In this document: positions 27,579-35,930 of the stretch, one piece after another
Position numbering within the stretch: position 1 is the stretch's first letter
Layout: each line of letters begins with the position of its first letter
Origin: Methylobacter psychrophilus
GTDB lineage: Bacteria > Pseudomonadota > Gammaproteobacteria > Methylococcales > Methylomonadaceae
Direction of reading: 5' to 3'
NCBI RefSeq assembly: GCF_025583945.1
Contig: NZ_JAOEGU010000011.1
Span: forward strand, 1-64,000
Length of the DNA stretch: 64,000 nucleotides
Position numbers and translations under genes: made by a program
The notes under the pieces: generated by a model
The model's input: the letters and a program-made list of their open reading frames with translations, nothing else
The model's database searches: none
What the model was told of the DNA's origin: nothing

Positions 27579-28082
27579 TTATGCTGCCTCTATGGTTTGT
27601 AACTCAATAGCCAGATGCTCAGGGCCGGTTAATTTTATGCGTTGATTAACATTGAGGGTGATATTTGCTCCTACGCAATCAGGGCACAAAGGGATTTGTC
27701 GGCCATCACGCGTTATTAATACAGCCAAAACTACTTGATTTGGCCGGCCATAATCAAAAATTTCATTTAAGGCGGCGCGAATTGTTCTGCCAGTGTAAAA
27801 AACATCATCTATCAGGATGATATCACGACCTTCAATATGCGGAGGTAACTGGCTGGGTTTTACATTGGGGTTAACACCAATTTGTGAAAAATCATCACGA
27901 TAAAAAGAAATATCCAGTAATCCCAAAGGTTCAGTGATATTAAGTCGTTGGTGCATTTGCTCGGCTATCCATACGCCACCGGTGCGAATACCTATCATCA
28001 GCGGGTTAGATAATTGTCTTTCAATAATGATACGTTTTAGCTCGATTTCCAGTTTATTGAGTAAATCGTGTATTTCTAGCAC
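27579..28082 (-). CDS. pyrR: PyrR bifunctional regulator / uracil phosphoribosyltransferase
   Basis: The 167-residue product has the PRPP-binding loop ILIDDVFYTGRTIRAAL and IGIRTGGVWIAEQMHQRL, both typical of PyrR. In Gram-positives PyrR is an RNA-binding attenuation protein; in pseudomonads it can act on the pyr operon in other ways and keeps weak UPRTase activity. It is encoded between ruvX (0-base gap) and pyrB (3-base gap). I did not find a convincing PyrR-binding attenuator in the short spacers. Confidence 0.95.
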   Translation of the reverse strand: MLEIHDLLNKLEIELKRIIIERQLSNPLMIGIRTGGVWIAEQMHQRLNITEPLGLLDISFYRDDFSQIGVNPNVKPSQLPPHIEGRDIILIDDVFYTGRTIRAALNEIFDYGRPNQVVLAVLITRDGRQIPLCPDCVGANITLNVNQRIKLTGPEHLAIELQTIEAA

Positions 28083-28541
28083 TTAATAATCCTTTTTTAT
28101 ATAGTCATTTAACCAAGACTGCAAAATAAGCTGGGCTGCCAGTTGATCTTGTACTTCCCATAGTTTGCCGGCATTAACATTGAGCTCATCAAAGAGCATT
28201 TGTTTGGCTTCAAATGTTGATAACGTTTCGTCCTGTTGATAAACCGGTAGCTGATAGCGTCCTTCCAGTTGACGGCAAAATTTTAGCATCCGCTGTGTAA
28301 CCGGGTTATCCGAGCCATCAGCTTGTCTCGAAATACCAACTACCAAACCGGCAGGTTGCCACTCCTTGATAAGCTTGCTGATGATTTCCCAATCCGGACT
28401 TTGATTGATAGAGCGAATAGTTTGCAACGGACTTGCTGTGGCGGTAATCGTTTGACCGACAGCCGTGCCAATTTTTTTATAGCCAAAATCAAAACATAGA
28501 TAAGTGTCGACGTTGATTTTTGATAGTAATGGATCTTGCAT
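28083..28541 (-). CDS. ruvX: Holliday junction resolvase-like / pre-16S rRNA nuclease RuvX (YqgF)
   Basis: RNase H-fold nuclease that processes the 5' end of 16S rRNA in E. coli. It has the first catalytic Asp in CFDFGYKKIGTAVGQ, the VVGISRQADGS segment and the DETLSTFEAK motif. The ATG at 28541 gives 152 residues; a TTG nine codons upstream (28568) is an alternative. It is directly joined to pyrR, as in Pseudomonas. Confidence 0.94.
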   Translation of the reverse strand: MQDPLLSKINVDTYLCFDFGYKKIGTAVGQTITATASPLQTIRSINQSPDWEIISKLIKEWQPAGLVVGISRQADGSDNPVTQRMLKFCRQLEGRYQLPVYQQDETLSTFEAKQMLFDELNVNAGKLWEVQDQLAAQLILQSWLNDYIKKDY

Positions 28542-28640
28542 AGCTTGGATTTTTTCAACAGAGGTCAAGATGGAAAATTACCGATCATGCCGGTAGTAAG
28601 GGCAAGTTCATAAGGAGATATTTATTTGAATATCGCCAAG

Positions 28641-29204
28641 TCAACCATGTCCTGCCGGTGTAGTTAATTGGTTAATATCAATACCTATTTGTTTGGCGGC
28701 CGCTTGCCAGCGTGCATTGATTGGCGTATCAAATAGAATATCCTGGCTGTTAGGCGTATTTAGCCAGGCATTTGCCAACATCTCCTGTTCCAGTTGACCT
28801 TCGCCCCAGCCTGCATAGCCTAAAGCAACGAGATAGTGTTTGGGGCCTTTACCCTCGGCAATCGCTTCAATGACATCGCGTGATGTCGTTAAGGAAATTG
28901 ATTCTGAAACAGCCATCGATGCATCCCAGTTTCCCCCCGTCGTGTGTAATACAAAGCCACGTTCTTGATGTACCGGTCCACCGATAAAAACAACAACTTC
29001 CGAGGCGACAGGTGAAGTAACAGTTATGTTCATTTGCTTAAAAATCTCGCCCAGCTTCATTTCTGCCGGCCTGTTAATAACGATTCCTAAAGCGCCTTCG
29101 GCATTGTGTTGGCACAAATAGGTAACCGTATGAAAAAAAGCAGGATCAGCCAAATTAGGCATGGCGATAATAAACTGGTTATTTAAGTAAGTAGCTTGGT
29201 TCAT
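28641..29204 (-). CDS. yqgE: YqgE/AlgH family protein
   Basis: The conserved family has N-terminal YLNNQFIIAMPNLADPAFFHTV, IVINRPAEMKLGEIF, VFIGGPVHQERGFVLH and ALGYAGWGEGQLEQE. It was named AlgH in Pseudomonas for an effect on alginate, but its biochemical function is still not firmly known. The ATG at 29204 (187 residues) is preferred over a TTG five codons upstream. It belongs to the gshB-tonB-yqgE-ruvX-pyrR block. Confidence 0.94.
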   Translation of the reverse strand: MNQATYLNNQFIIAMPNLADPAFFHTVTYLCQHNAEGALGIVINRPAEMKLGEIFKQMNITVTSPVASEVVVFIGGPVHQERGFVLHTTGGNWDASMAVSESISLTTSRDVIEAIAEGKGPKHYLVALGYAGWGEGQLEQEMLANAWLNTPNSQDILFDTPINARWQAAAKQIGIDINQLTTPAGHG

Positions 29205-29245
29205 GGTTCTTAGTATCAAAGGTTATGGTGACTTAATCAACTGTT

Positions 29246-30154
29246 TTATTGTGTAACCAGGCCTGATTCATCGGAGAATTTCCAGACACGGGTAATTACC
29301 ATAACATCAAGTTCTTTGCGCAAATCCAAAGGTAATGGTGGAAATGGCGCACTCATACGGACAATTTTTATAGCAGCTTCATCCAATGCAGGGTTTCCCG
29401 AAGATTTGTTTATGCGAATACTATAGATACTGCCATCAGCCTTAATCCCAACATCCATGGTTAGTGTTCCCGAGAAGTTTTTTTTGCTTGCCGCTTCCGG
29501 ATAATTGAGATTTCCCATACGCTCGACTTTACTTTCCCAGTCTTTTAAGTATTGTGCCGCAACAAATTTATGGGTACTAACCGAATTAACAAATTTTATT
29601 TTAGGTTCGTCTGCACTTGGCTTGCTTTGCCTGATTTCAGTACCTAATTGTGCAATTTGTTGACGTAATGATTCTGCGGTCAATTGTGGCGGTTTTTTAG
29701 GCTGACTGGCTACTTCAGCTTTATTGGCGGTGATAACCTTTTTTTCAGCCTTGTGCTGGGTAATTATTTTTTGTACTACTTTTGGTTTGCTTTCTTTGGG
29801 CTTAACCTCTTTTGGCTTGGCCTCTTTGGGGGCTACCTTTTCGATTTGTTTTACAGTGCTATTTTCCTGGCTGGGGAGTTTTTGTGCCGGCGGTTCAGGC
29901 TTTTTAATTTCTTCACCTGCACCCAACTGATTTTCCTCGGCTAAAAAATCGGTCTTTTTGGGAACATTTTTTACAGGGGCATTAATTAACGTAATATCTA
30001 TCGATTTATTAATTTTATCAGGTTCGGGTGTGGTGAAATTCATTCCCAGTACCAAAATAAGATGAACAATAATCGCGACAGACAAAGCAATCAATAATGA
30101 ATTATTGTTATTGGGTCGGATAGTCAAAGGAGCGAATATCGCCGTATTTTTCAT
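29246..30154 (-). CDS. TonB-family energy transducer
   Basis: The 302-residue product has one N-terminal transmembrane helix (about 20-40, LLIALSVAIIVHLILVLGM), a long Pro/Lys-rich periplasmic spacer with repeats of the type KPKEVKPKE, and a C-terminal TonB domain with NYPEAASKKNFSGTLTMDV and a closing FPPLPLDLRKELDVMVI. It would pass proton-motive energy from ExbBD to outer-membrane receptors; exbBD is not in the window. The ATG at 30154 lies one base after the gshB stop. A TTG at 30175 would overlap gshB. This is the same position as the tonB-type gene beside gshB in Pseudomonas. Confidence 0.93.
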   Translation of the reverse strand: MKNTAIFAPLTIRPNNNNSLLIALSVAIIVHLILVLGMNFTTPEPDKINKSIDITLINAPVKNVPKKTDFLAEENQLGAGEEIKKPEPPAQKLPSQENSTVKQIEKVAPKEAKPKEVKPKESKPKVVQKIITQHKAEKKVITANKAEVASQPKKPPQLTAESLRQQIAQLGTEIRQSKPSADEPKIKFVNSVSTHKFVAAQYLKDWESKVERMGNLNYPEAASKKNFSGTLTMDVGIKADGSIYSIRINKSSGNPALDEAAIKIVRMSAPFPPLPLDLRKELDVMVITRVWKFSDESGLVTQ

Positions 30155-30155
30155 A

Positions 30156-31103
30156 TTATTGAATATTGCTTTCAATATGATCCATTAATTGACCCGCTAT
30201 ATTCAGTCCAAATTGCTGATCCAGTTCTTGAGCGCAAGTAGGGCTGGTAACATTAATTTCGGTCAATTTATCACCTATAACATCCAAGCCAACAAAAATC
30301 AGGCCTTTTTCACGTAGCGTAGGCCCTACCTGTTTTGTAATCCACCAGTCTTGTTCTGTTAATTCCCGGCCTTCTGCACGGCCTCCGGCAGCCAGATTAC
30401 CACGAGATTCACCTTCGGCAGGAATACGTGCCAACGAATAGGGGACAGCTTCACCGTTGATCATTAAAATACGTTTATCACCATCTTTGATTTCCGGTAT
30501 ATATTTTTGAGCCATCACATAGCGACTATTATACTGGGTCATTGTTTCCAGAATGACGCTAAGATTAGGATCGTTTTGGCGTAAATGAAAAATGGAGGTT
30601 CCGCCCATTCCATCCAGTGGCTTTAAAATAATTTCCCCTTGTTCAAGCAAGAAATTCCTTATTCTGGCAGGTTCTCTGGCAACCAATGTTTCTGCGCAGC
30701 ACTGCGGAAACCATGCGGTAAACAGTTTTTCATTGGCATCGCGCAATGATTGCGGTTTATTGACGACATAAACGCCCATGCTTTCGGCGCGTTCAAGCAG
30801 GTAAGTGGCATAAATATATTCCTGGTCAAAGGGCGGATCCTTACGCATCATAATGACATTGAGTTGATCCAGCGGAATATCTTGCTCGGCAATAAACTGA
30901 TAGCATTGTTGGGCATTGCGCTCAACTGTCAACGTTCGGGTTCTGGCATAGGCCCTGCCGTTTCTTAGAAACAGATCGTTAAGCTCCATATAATGCAGCT
31001 CCCAACCTCTGGCCTGAGCCTCAAGTAACATGGCAAAGCTGGTGTCTTTTTTAATGTTGATATGGTCAATTGAGTCCATGACCATACCGAGTTTAATAGG
31101 CAT
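30156..31103 (-). CDS. gshB: Glutathione synthetase
   Basis: ATP-dependent joining of gamma-glutamylcysteine and glycine. The 315-residue product has the N-terminal LGMVMDSIDHINIKKDTSFAM, the RKDPPFDQEYIYATYLLE segment, the ATP-grasp lid ILKPLDGMGGTSIF, and EINVTSPTC near the end. Length matches E. coli GshB. It is probably the first gene of the gshB-to-pyrX operon and is divergent from rpmB. Confidence 0.97.
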   Translation of the reverse strand: MPIKLGMVMDSIDHINIKKDTSFAMLLEAQARGWELHYMELNDLFLRNGRAYARTRTLTVERNAQQCYQFIAEQDIPLDQLNVIMMRKDPPFDQEYIYATYLLERAESMGVYVVNKPQSLRDANEKLFTAWFPQCCAETLVAREPARIRNFLLEQGEIILKPLDGMGGTSIFHLRQNDPNLSVILETMTQYNSRYVMAQKYIPEIKDGDKRILMINGEAVPYSLARIPAEGESRGNLAAGGRAEGRELTEQDWWITKQVGPTLREKGLIFVGLDVIGDKLTEINVTSPTCAQELDQQFGLNIAGQLMDHIESNIQ

Positions 31104-31162
31104 TATTGTCCCGTTTTAATTAATGGATAAGAAAGGTATTACGTATATTTTATAGATTGTTA

Positions 31163-31191
31163 TTTACCTTGAAAAGATTTTTTGGTATAAA
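31163..31191 (+). promoter_or_regulatory. Sigma-70 type promoter for rpmB-rpmG
   Basis: TTTACC and TATAAA are separated by 17 bases and sit 43 bases upstream of the rpmB ATG, on an AT-rich background. Four of six and five of six bases match the consensus. A clear AGAGG ribosome-binding site precedes rpmB. Confidence 0.6.
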
Positions 31192-31233
31192 GATCGGCTA
31201 ACTTTTTAATTTAGGCACCCCAAGAGGTTAATT

Positions 31234-31470
31234 ATGTCTAGAGTATGTCAAGTAACAGGTAAAAAACCCGTTACAGGTAACAACGTATCACACGCAAACA
31301 ACAGAACCAAAAGACGTTTTCTTCCAAATCTGCAACATCACAGATTTTGGGTAGAAAGTGAAAATCGTTGGGTGCGTCTTAGAATTTCTACAAAAGCAAT
31401 GCGCATCATTGATAAAAACGGCATCGACGCTGTATTGGCGGATTTGCGTAAAAACGGCACAAAAGTTTAA
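31234..31470 (+). CDS. rpmB: 50S ribosomal protein L28
   Basis: The 78-residue product is the standard gammaproteobacterial L28: [20 protein letters not shown], the [13 protein letters not shown] segment, and [21 protein letters not shown] lies about 7 bases before the ATG. It forms the usual pair with rpmG, 12 bases downstream. Confidence 0.98.
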   Translation: MSRVCQVTGKKPVTGNNVSHANNRTKRRFLPNLQHHRFWVESENRWVRLRISTKAMRIIDKNGIDAVLADLRKNGTKV

Positions 31471-31482
31471 GGAGACAATAAA

Positions 31483-31638
31483 ATGCGCGATAAAATTAAG
31501 CTGATTTCTACCGAAGGTACTGGCCACTTTTATACCACTACAAAAAACAAACGTACAATGCCTGAAAAAATGGAAATCAAAAAATTTGATCCATTTGCTC
31601 GCAAGCATGTTATTTATAAAGAAGCTAAGATTAAGTAA
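31483..31638 (+). CDS. rpmG: 50S ribosomal protein L33
   Basis: This 51-residue protein has [20 protein letters not shown], the [13 protein letters not shown] core and [11 protein letters not shown] end of L33. It has no cysteines, so it is the zinc-free (C-minus) form found in most gammaproteobacteria. A GGAGA ribosome-binding site precedes the ATG by 7 bases. Confidence 0.98.
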   Translation: MRDKIKLISTEGTGHFYTTTKNKRTMPEKMEIKKFDPFARKHVIYKEAKIK

Positions 31639-31662
31639 TTAATTGAGTTTCTTAAAGTGCTT

Positions 31663-31698
31663 CAGATAGCCACAGTGAGTGTTCGCTTTGGTTATCTG
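31663..31698 (+). terminator. Probable terminator after rpmG
   Basis: CAGATAGCCA and TGGTTATCTG pair over 10 bases with one G-U, around a 16-base loop, 25 bases after the rpmG stop. A short run (CCTTTT) follows. The weak U-tract makes it a moderate candidate. Confidence 0.5.
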
Positions 31699-31933
31699 GC
31701 CTTTTAAACAGTCCAATCATTAAAATCAATCCCCCACGATTTAAAAGCACCGCCTTCGTTACAAAGCACAAACACAGTAACTACCCACTTCTGAATAATC
31801 TTGTTTGGCACTACAAAAGTCACCACTCTTTCCTTTGCCACACTGCTGGCCGATAGAATTTTTTGGCGTTGAATAGCTCAATCTCGGGTAAAATTCGCTA
31901 ATTATTGTAGAACACATACCTGATCACCATACC

Positions 31934-33004
31934 ATGAAAAACATTCTGGTTGTATTTACCGGCGGGACTATTGGTTCATCTGCGTTTGCAGGAACCATCA
32001 ATATTGCGGATACGGCAAAGTTTAAATTGATTGATCTGTTTGAACAGCACAGTAAAAATCCTCAACAAATCCATTTCAGCACAATTGAGCCCTTACAGCT
32101 TTTAAGCGAGAATCTTGTGCCTTGTGTCTGGAAAACACTGATTACTGCTATTGAAGCGCAGCAACCAGATCACTATGACGGTATTATTATTACTCATGGT
32201 ACTGATACGTTAGCTTATACAGCAGCGGCTTTAAGCTTTTATTTTAATGCCATAAAAATACCCCTGCTCCTGGTTTCCAGCGATTATCCGCTGGATAATC
32301 CAAAAGCAAACGGCTTGGGGAATTTTATGTGCGCCGTTGAGTTTATACGGCAAAAAATCCAGGCTGGTGTTTTTGTTCCTTATCGTAATCAACAGCAGGC
32401 ACTTCAAGTCCATAAAGGCTCTCGCCTCACCTGTTCGTTACAATTAAGTGGCGATTTTTTTAGTGTTCAGGGCAAAAGTTTTATGCGCTATGAAAACCGG
32501 ATATTTTCGCAGTTGAATCCGGCGGCAAAATTAATATCTGGTTCGGATAGCCCTTTTTTAGAGGACGAGGCTTCGCTGGGAGAAATGACACCAACAAAAA
32601 ATCCTCAGCTAAAAGCGTGTTTTTCTGAGCGGATTTTAATGATAAAACCTTATCCAGGATTGAATTACCGTTATTTTAACCTTGAAAATGTCGATGCAGT
32701 TTTGCATGACTTATATCATTCCGGTACCGCGTGTGCCTCAATGCAATGGGGCGAGAATTATTCGTTACTTGAGTTTATAAAGCGCTGCCGGGAACAAAAA
32801 ATTAAGGTTTATCTGGCACCGGCGATTAAATCAGCTGATGCTTATCAAAGCACCAGAGCGTTAATAGAGCAGGGTACTGAAATGATCTGGAATATGTCTA
32901 TTGAAGCCGCCTACGTAAAATTGATGCTGGCTTATGGAAATTTTACCGATGAGCAGCAAATAATGATGTTTATTGATGAAGATACTGCCGGGGAGCATGT
33001 TTGA
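31934..33004 (+). CDS. L-asparaginase (type I-like)
   Basis: The 356-residue product has both threonine motifs of bacterial asparaginases: FTGGTIGSS at the N-terminus and ITHGTDTLAYTAAALS about 85 residues on. No signal peptide is present, so it is cytosolic, in line with type I enzymes. It hydrolyses asparagine to aspartate and ammonia. Length is slightly above E. coli AnsA. Related enzymes with amidase activity on other substrates exist. It stands alone between rpmG and coaBC. Confidence 0.9.
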   Translation: MKNILVVFTGGTIGSSAFAGTINIADTAKFKLIDLFEQHSKNPQQIHFSTIEPLQLLSENLVPCVWKTLITAIEAQQPDHYDGIIITHGTDTLAYTAAALSFYFNAIKIPLLLVSSDYPLDNPKANGLGNFMCAVEFIRQKIQAGVFVPYRNQQQALQVHKGSRLTCSLQLSGDFFSVQGKSFMRYENRIFSQLNPAAKLISGSDSPFLEDEASLGEMTPTKNPQLKACFSERILMIKPYPGLNYRYFNLENVDAVLHDLYHSGTACASMQWGENYSLLEFIKRCREQKIKVYLAPAIKSADAYQSTRALIEQGTEMIWNMSIEAAYVKLMLAYGNFTDEQQIMMFIDEDTAGEHV

Positions 33005-33179
33005 ACAGGCAGTCTCTTTAGTGATTGTTAAAACATTGTAGAGTACCGGAAACGTCACTTTTCGCTGGCACTCAAACGGATTTATTTCGGCCTGCAAGAC
33101 TTTAGTTAACATTTAGGCATGGAAGAATTTAACAGTCCTTGCCATAATAGACTTTTATAGGCATTTTCAGGCAATACTC

Positions 33180-34388
33180 ATTAACAAGCATATTTTATTA
33201 GGCGTTAGCGGCGGCATTGCGGCTTACAAGGCCGCTGAATTAGTCAGGTTGCTCAGAAAACAGGGCGCTGAAGTGCGGGTGGTAATGACAAAGTCGGCCA
33301 TGCAGTTTATCGCTCCGTTAACTTTTCAGGCACTTTCCGGTAATCCGGTGCATAGTGAACTGCTTGATGCCGATGCAGAAAATGCGATGGGGCATATCAG
33401 TTTGGCGCGTTGGGCTGATTTGTTGATTATTGCACCGGCAACCGCCAATTTGATTGCAAAATTGACTCATGGCTTGGCTGATGATTTACTGTCAACGCTG
33501 TATCTGGCGGCAACGTGTCCGGTTTATGTCGCGCCGGCCATGAATCAGGCAATGTGGAACAAGACTGTTACACAGGAGAATATTGAAAAACTCCAGCATC
33601 ATGGCGTTAAAATTATCGGGCCTGAACAAGGCGATCAGGCCTGTGGTGAAACCGGCTATGGTCGAATGTCCGAGCCGGTTGCTATTTGCAACTATCTGAC
33701 TGATGCGCCAGAAAATCAGAGTTCGTCACCCGTGCAATGCCTCCAAGGCCTGAAAGTGTTAATCAGTACCGGTCCCACCCGCGAACCTTTAGATCCTGTG
33801 CGTTACCTTACCAATCGCAGTTCCGGGAAAATGGGTTACGCGTTGGCAAATGCCGCTTTAAAAGCCGGTGCAGAGGTAACGCTGGTTAGCGGTCCGGTGG
33901 CGTTGACCGCGCCTGCAAATTGTGAATTAGTGCCAGTAGAAACGGCCGCACAAATGTACGAGGCCGTTATGTCCAGAGCTTCAGGCCATACTATTTACAT
34001 CGGCGCAGCGGCGGTGGCTGATTACAGTCCTGCCATTATGCAGTCTGAAAAAATAAAAAAGCAGGAAGAGCAAACCACTATCATCCTGCAAAAAACCAAA
34101 GACATACTAGCCGACGTCGCAAAACTCGATAAGCGTCCGTTTACCGTGGGTTTTGCTGCTGAAACACATAATCTTGAAACTTACGCGCGTGACAAGTTGG
34201 TACGAAAAAAACTGGATATGATTGCGGCAAACTGGGTGGGGCGAGAGCAGGGTGGTTTTGATAGTGAACAAAATGCCTTGCATGTTTTCTGGGAAAGCGG
34301 CGAGAAAACCTTGGCGATGACCGATAAGACCCGTCTGGCAGAACAGTTAATCAGCTTGATTGCCGAACGCTTTTTTATAAAATCTTAA
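33180..34388 (+). CDS. coaBC: CoaBC: phosphopantothenoylcysteine synthetase/decarboxylase, non-ATG start
   Basis: Bifunctional coenzyme A enzyme. CoaC half: flavin-binding LGVSGGIAAYKAAEL, PAMNQAMW and ACGETGYGRM. CoaB half: ISTGPTREPLDPVRYLTNRSSGKMGYALA, GAAAVADYSP and the RKKLDMIAAN lysine segment. The frame is open from a stop at 33114-33116, and there is no ATG, GTG or TTG until TTG 33249, which would delete the flavin motif. The likely start is ATT at 33180, with AGG 8 bases upstream, giving (M)NKHILLGVSGG as in other CoaBC proteins. ATA at 33174 is an alternative. A base error upstream cannot be excluded. Confidence 0.92.
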   Translation: MNKHILLGVSGGIAAYKAAELVRLLRKQGAEVRVVMTKSAMQFIAPLTFQALSGNPVHSELLDADAENAMGHISLARWADLLIIAPATANLIAKLTHGLADDLLSTLYLAATCPVYVAPAMNQAMWNKTVTQENIEKLQHHGVKIIGPEQGDQACGETGYGRMSEPVAICNYLTDAPENQSSSPVQCLQGLKVLISTGPTREPLDPVRYLTNRSSGKMGYALANAALKAGAEVTLVSGPVALTAPANCELVPVETAAQMYEAVMSRASGHTIYIGAAAVADYSPAIMQSEKIKKQEEQTTIILQKTKDILADVAKLDKRPFTVGFAAETHNLETYARDKLVRKKLDMIAANWVGREQGGFDSEQNALHVFWESGEKTLAMTDKTRLAEQLISLIAERFFIKS

Positions 34389-34397
34389 AGAATTTTT

Positions 34398-34455
34398 ACC
34401 ACGAAGACACGAAGAAAAAAGAAATAAAACTTCGTACCCTTCGTGTCTTCGTGGT
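34398..34455. repeat. 17-base perfect inverted repeat between convergent genes
   Basis: ACCACGAAGACACGAAG (34398-34414) and CTTCGTGTCTTCGTGGT (34439-34455) are exact reverse complements around a 24-base A-rich loop. The arm itself is built from a repeated CACGAAG unit. This sequence type is a common dispersed intergenic repeat in bacteria. Placed between the convergent coaBC and methyltransferase genes, it could also stop transcription. Confidence 0.85.
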
Positions 34456-34479
34456 GAATAAGCTTTACCTATAAAACGC

Positions 34480-35097
34480 TTATTTTCTCGCCTCAATCAG
34501 TTTAATCATGTCACTGCTACGTTCGTCAACACGAACGAGTGCAAAACCACAGGCTTTGACATTTTTAACGGTGTTCCTGTTAATGTTGGCTCCGACCAGT
34601 GCAACAATTACCGGATTGATAAAGTTCATTATCTTTGCAAGCACAGGTTTTGAACTTAACACATGCTCCAGTAATAAAACCTGACCGCCCGGCTTGCAAA
34701 CACGGTACAGCTCTTTTAAGCCTTTAATGGGTAATGGTACTGAACAAAAAACAAAGGAGCCGATGATAGTATCAAAACTGTTATCGGCAAAGTCTAAAGA
34801 CTGCACATCCATCAGATTAAGTTCAACACAAACCGTTTTTCTGACCTTTTTATTAATAGCTTGCCTGAGCATTTCGGGGCTAAAATCAATGGCAGTTATT
34901 TGTGCATCAGCAGGATAATAATCAAAGTTTTTTCCGGTGCCAACACCGACTTCAAGAATATGATGACCGTCAACTTTCGCCCATAGTTTTTTACGCCAGT
35001 TTTTAAAAAACAAGCCTTCCATTACGGCTTCCAGGCCTTCAAAATAAGGTGCTATTCGATCGTAGCGTTTTTTGATTATCGTGCTGTCTGATTTCAT
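34480..35097 (-). CDS. Class I SAM-dependent methyltransferase, UbiE/PmtA-like
   Basis: The 205-residue product has motif I ILEVGVGTGKN, the acidic loop ITAIDFSPEML, DNSFDTIIGSFVFCSVP and the post-motif KPGGQVLLLEHVLS. It resembles the small methyltransferases annotated as phospholipid N-methyltransferases (Rhodobacter PmtA type) and UbiE. A role in methylating phosphatidylethanolamine is possible, and psd is in the window, but neighbours do not settle the substrate. Confidence 0.88.
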   Translation of the reverse strand: MKSDSTIIKKRYDRIAPYFEGLEAVMEGLFFKNWRKKLWAKVDGHHILEVGVGTGKNFDYYPADAQITAIDFSPEMLRQAINKKVRKTVCVELNLMDVQSLDFADNSFDTIIGSFVFCSVPLPIKGLKELYRVCKPGGQVLLLEHVLSSKPVLAKIMNFINPVIVALVGANINRNTVKNVKACGFALVRVDERSSDMIKLIEARK

Positions 35098-35278
35098 AAT
35101 GAGGTTAACTTGTAAATTAAGTTATCGAATATTACAGCGCTAACTTAAGCTTCAACAACACTATTTTTTTTTGTCATGTAAAATAGGGATTATTCTGACA
35201 GCGCTGTCGGAAGTGGAATGTATTCTCAAGCAGGTATTTGAGAACAAGAAATGATGTATTTTTGGATAATTTATAGCA

Positions 35279-35887
35279 GTGAAAGCACAAATAAAAGATT
35301 TGGTACAGACACGACTCCCGACCGAGCATGGCGAGTTTGTTCTGCATTTCTACAGTAATACGATTGATAAAAAAGAGCATATGGCGCTGGTTAAAGGTGA
35401 CGTTGCTAACTGTGAAAATGTACCGGTGCGTATTCACTCCGAGTGTTTTACCGGTGATGTTCTGGGTTCCCGGCGTTGCGATTGCGGAGAACAACTGGCA
35501 ATGGCCATGCAGCTTATTGATGAAATGGGTTTTGGAGTATTGATTTATCTACGTCAGGAAGGACGTGGCATCGGCTTGTTGAAAAAATTACAGGCTTATA
35601 ATTTACAGGATAACGGTATGGATACCGTTGATGCCAATATTCATTTGGGGCATCTTGCCGATGAGAGAGAATATAGCATTGCTGCATTAATGTTGGAAAA
35701 GTTACAGATAAAATCAATAAAATTGATGACCAACAACCCGGAAAAAATAGACGCGATGAAAAAACTGGCTATTAATGTGTCAGGTCGCATTCCGTTGGAG
35801 TCGGTAGCACATGATGACAATGTCGGTTATTTAAAAACCAAAGCGAAAAAAATGGCACATATGCTGTTCGAGCCCAAAAAACAGTAA
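35279..35887 (+). CDS. ribA: GTP cyclohydrolase II
   Basis: First step of riboflavin synthesis. The 202-residue product has the zinc cysteines CFTGDVLGSRRCDCGEQ, the LRQEGRGIGLL arginine motif and LMTNNPEKIDAM. It is the stand-alone RibA form without a RibB domain. GTG 35279 is used as start and gives the family length. Confidence 0.96.
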   Translation: MKAQIKDLVQTRLPTEHGEFVLHFYSNTIDKKEHMALVKGDVANCENVPVRIHSECFTGDVLGSRRCDCGEQLAMAMQLIDEMGFGVLIYLRQEGRGIGLLKKLQAYNLQDNGMDTVDANIHLGHLADEREYSIAALMLEKLQIKSIKLMTNNPEKIDAMKKLAINVSGRIPLESVAHDDNVGYLKTKAKKMAHMLFEPKKQ

Positions 35888-35910
35888 GGGCAAACCCTTA
35901 CGGTTGCCCT
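35884..35910. terminator. Possible terminator between ribA and the M20 gene
   Basis: Two alternative stems overlap at the ribA stop: GTAAGGG/CCCTTAC with a 4-base loop, and AGGGCAA/TTGCCCT with a 10-base loop. There is no strong U-tract. It lies between convergent genes. Confidence 0.4.
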
Positions 35911-35930
35911 ACTATTGGGTCTGATTGTCT

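Noticed and set aside
33249-34388. TTG 33249 as start of coaBC
   Set aside because: It would remove the conserved flavin-binding GVSGGIAAYK segment, which is encoded in frame just upstream.
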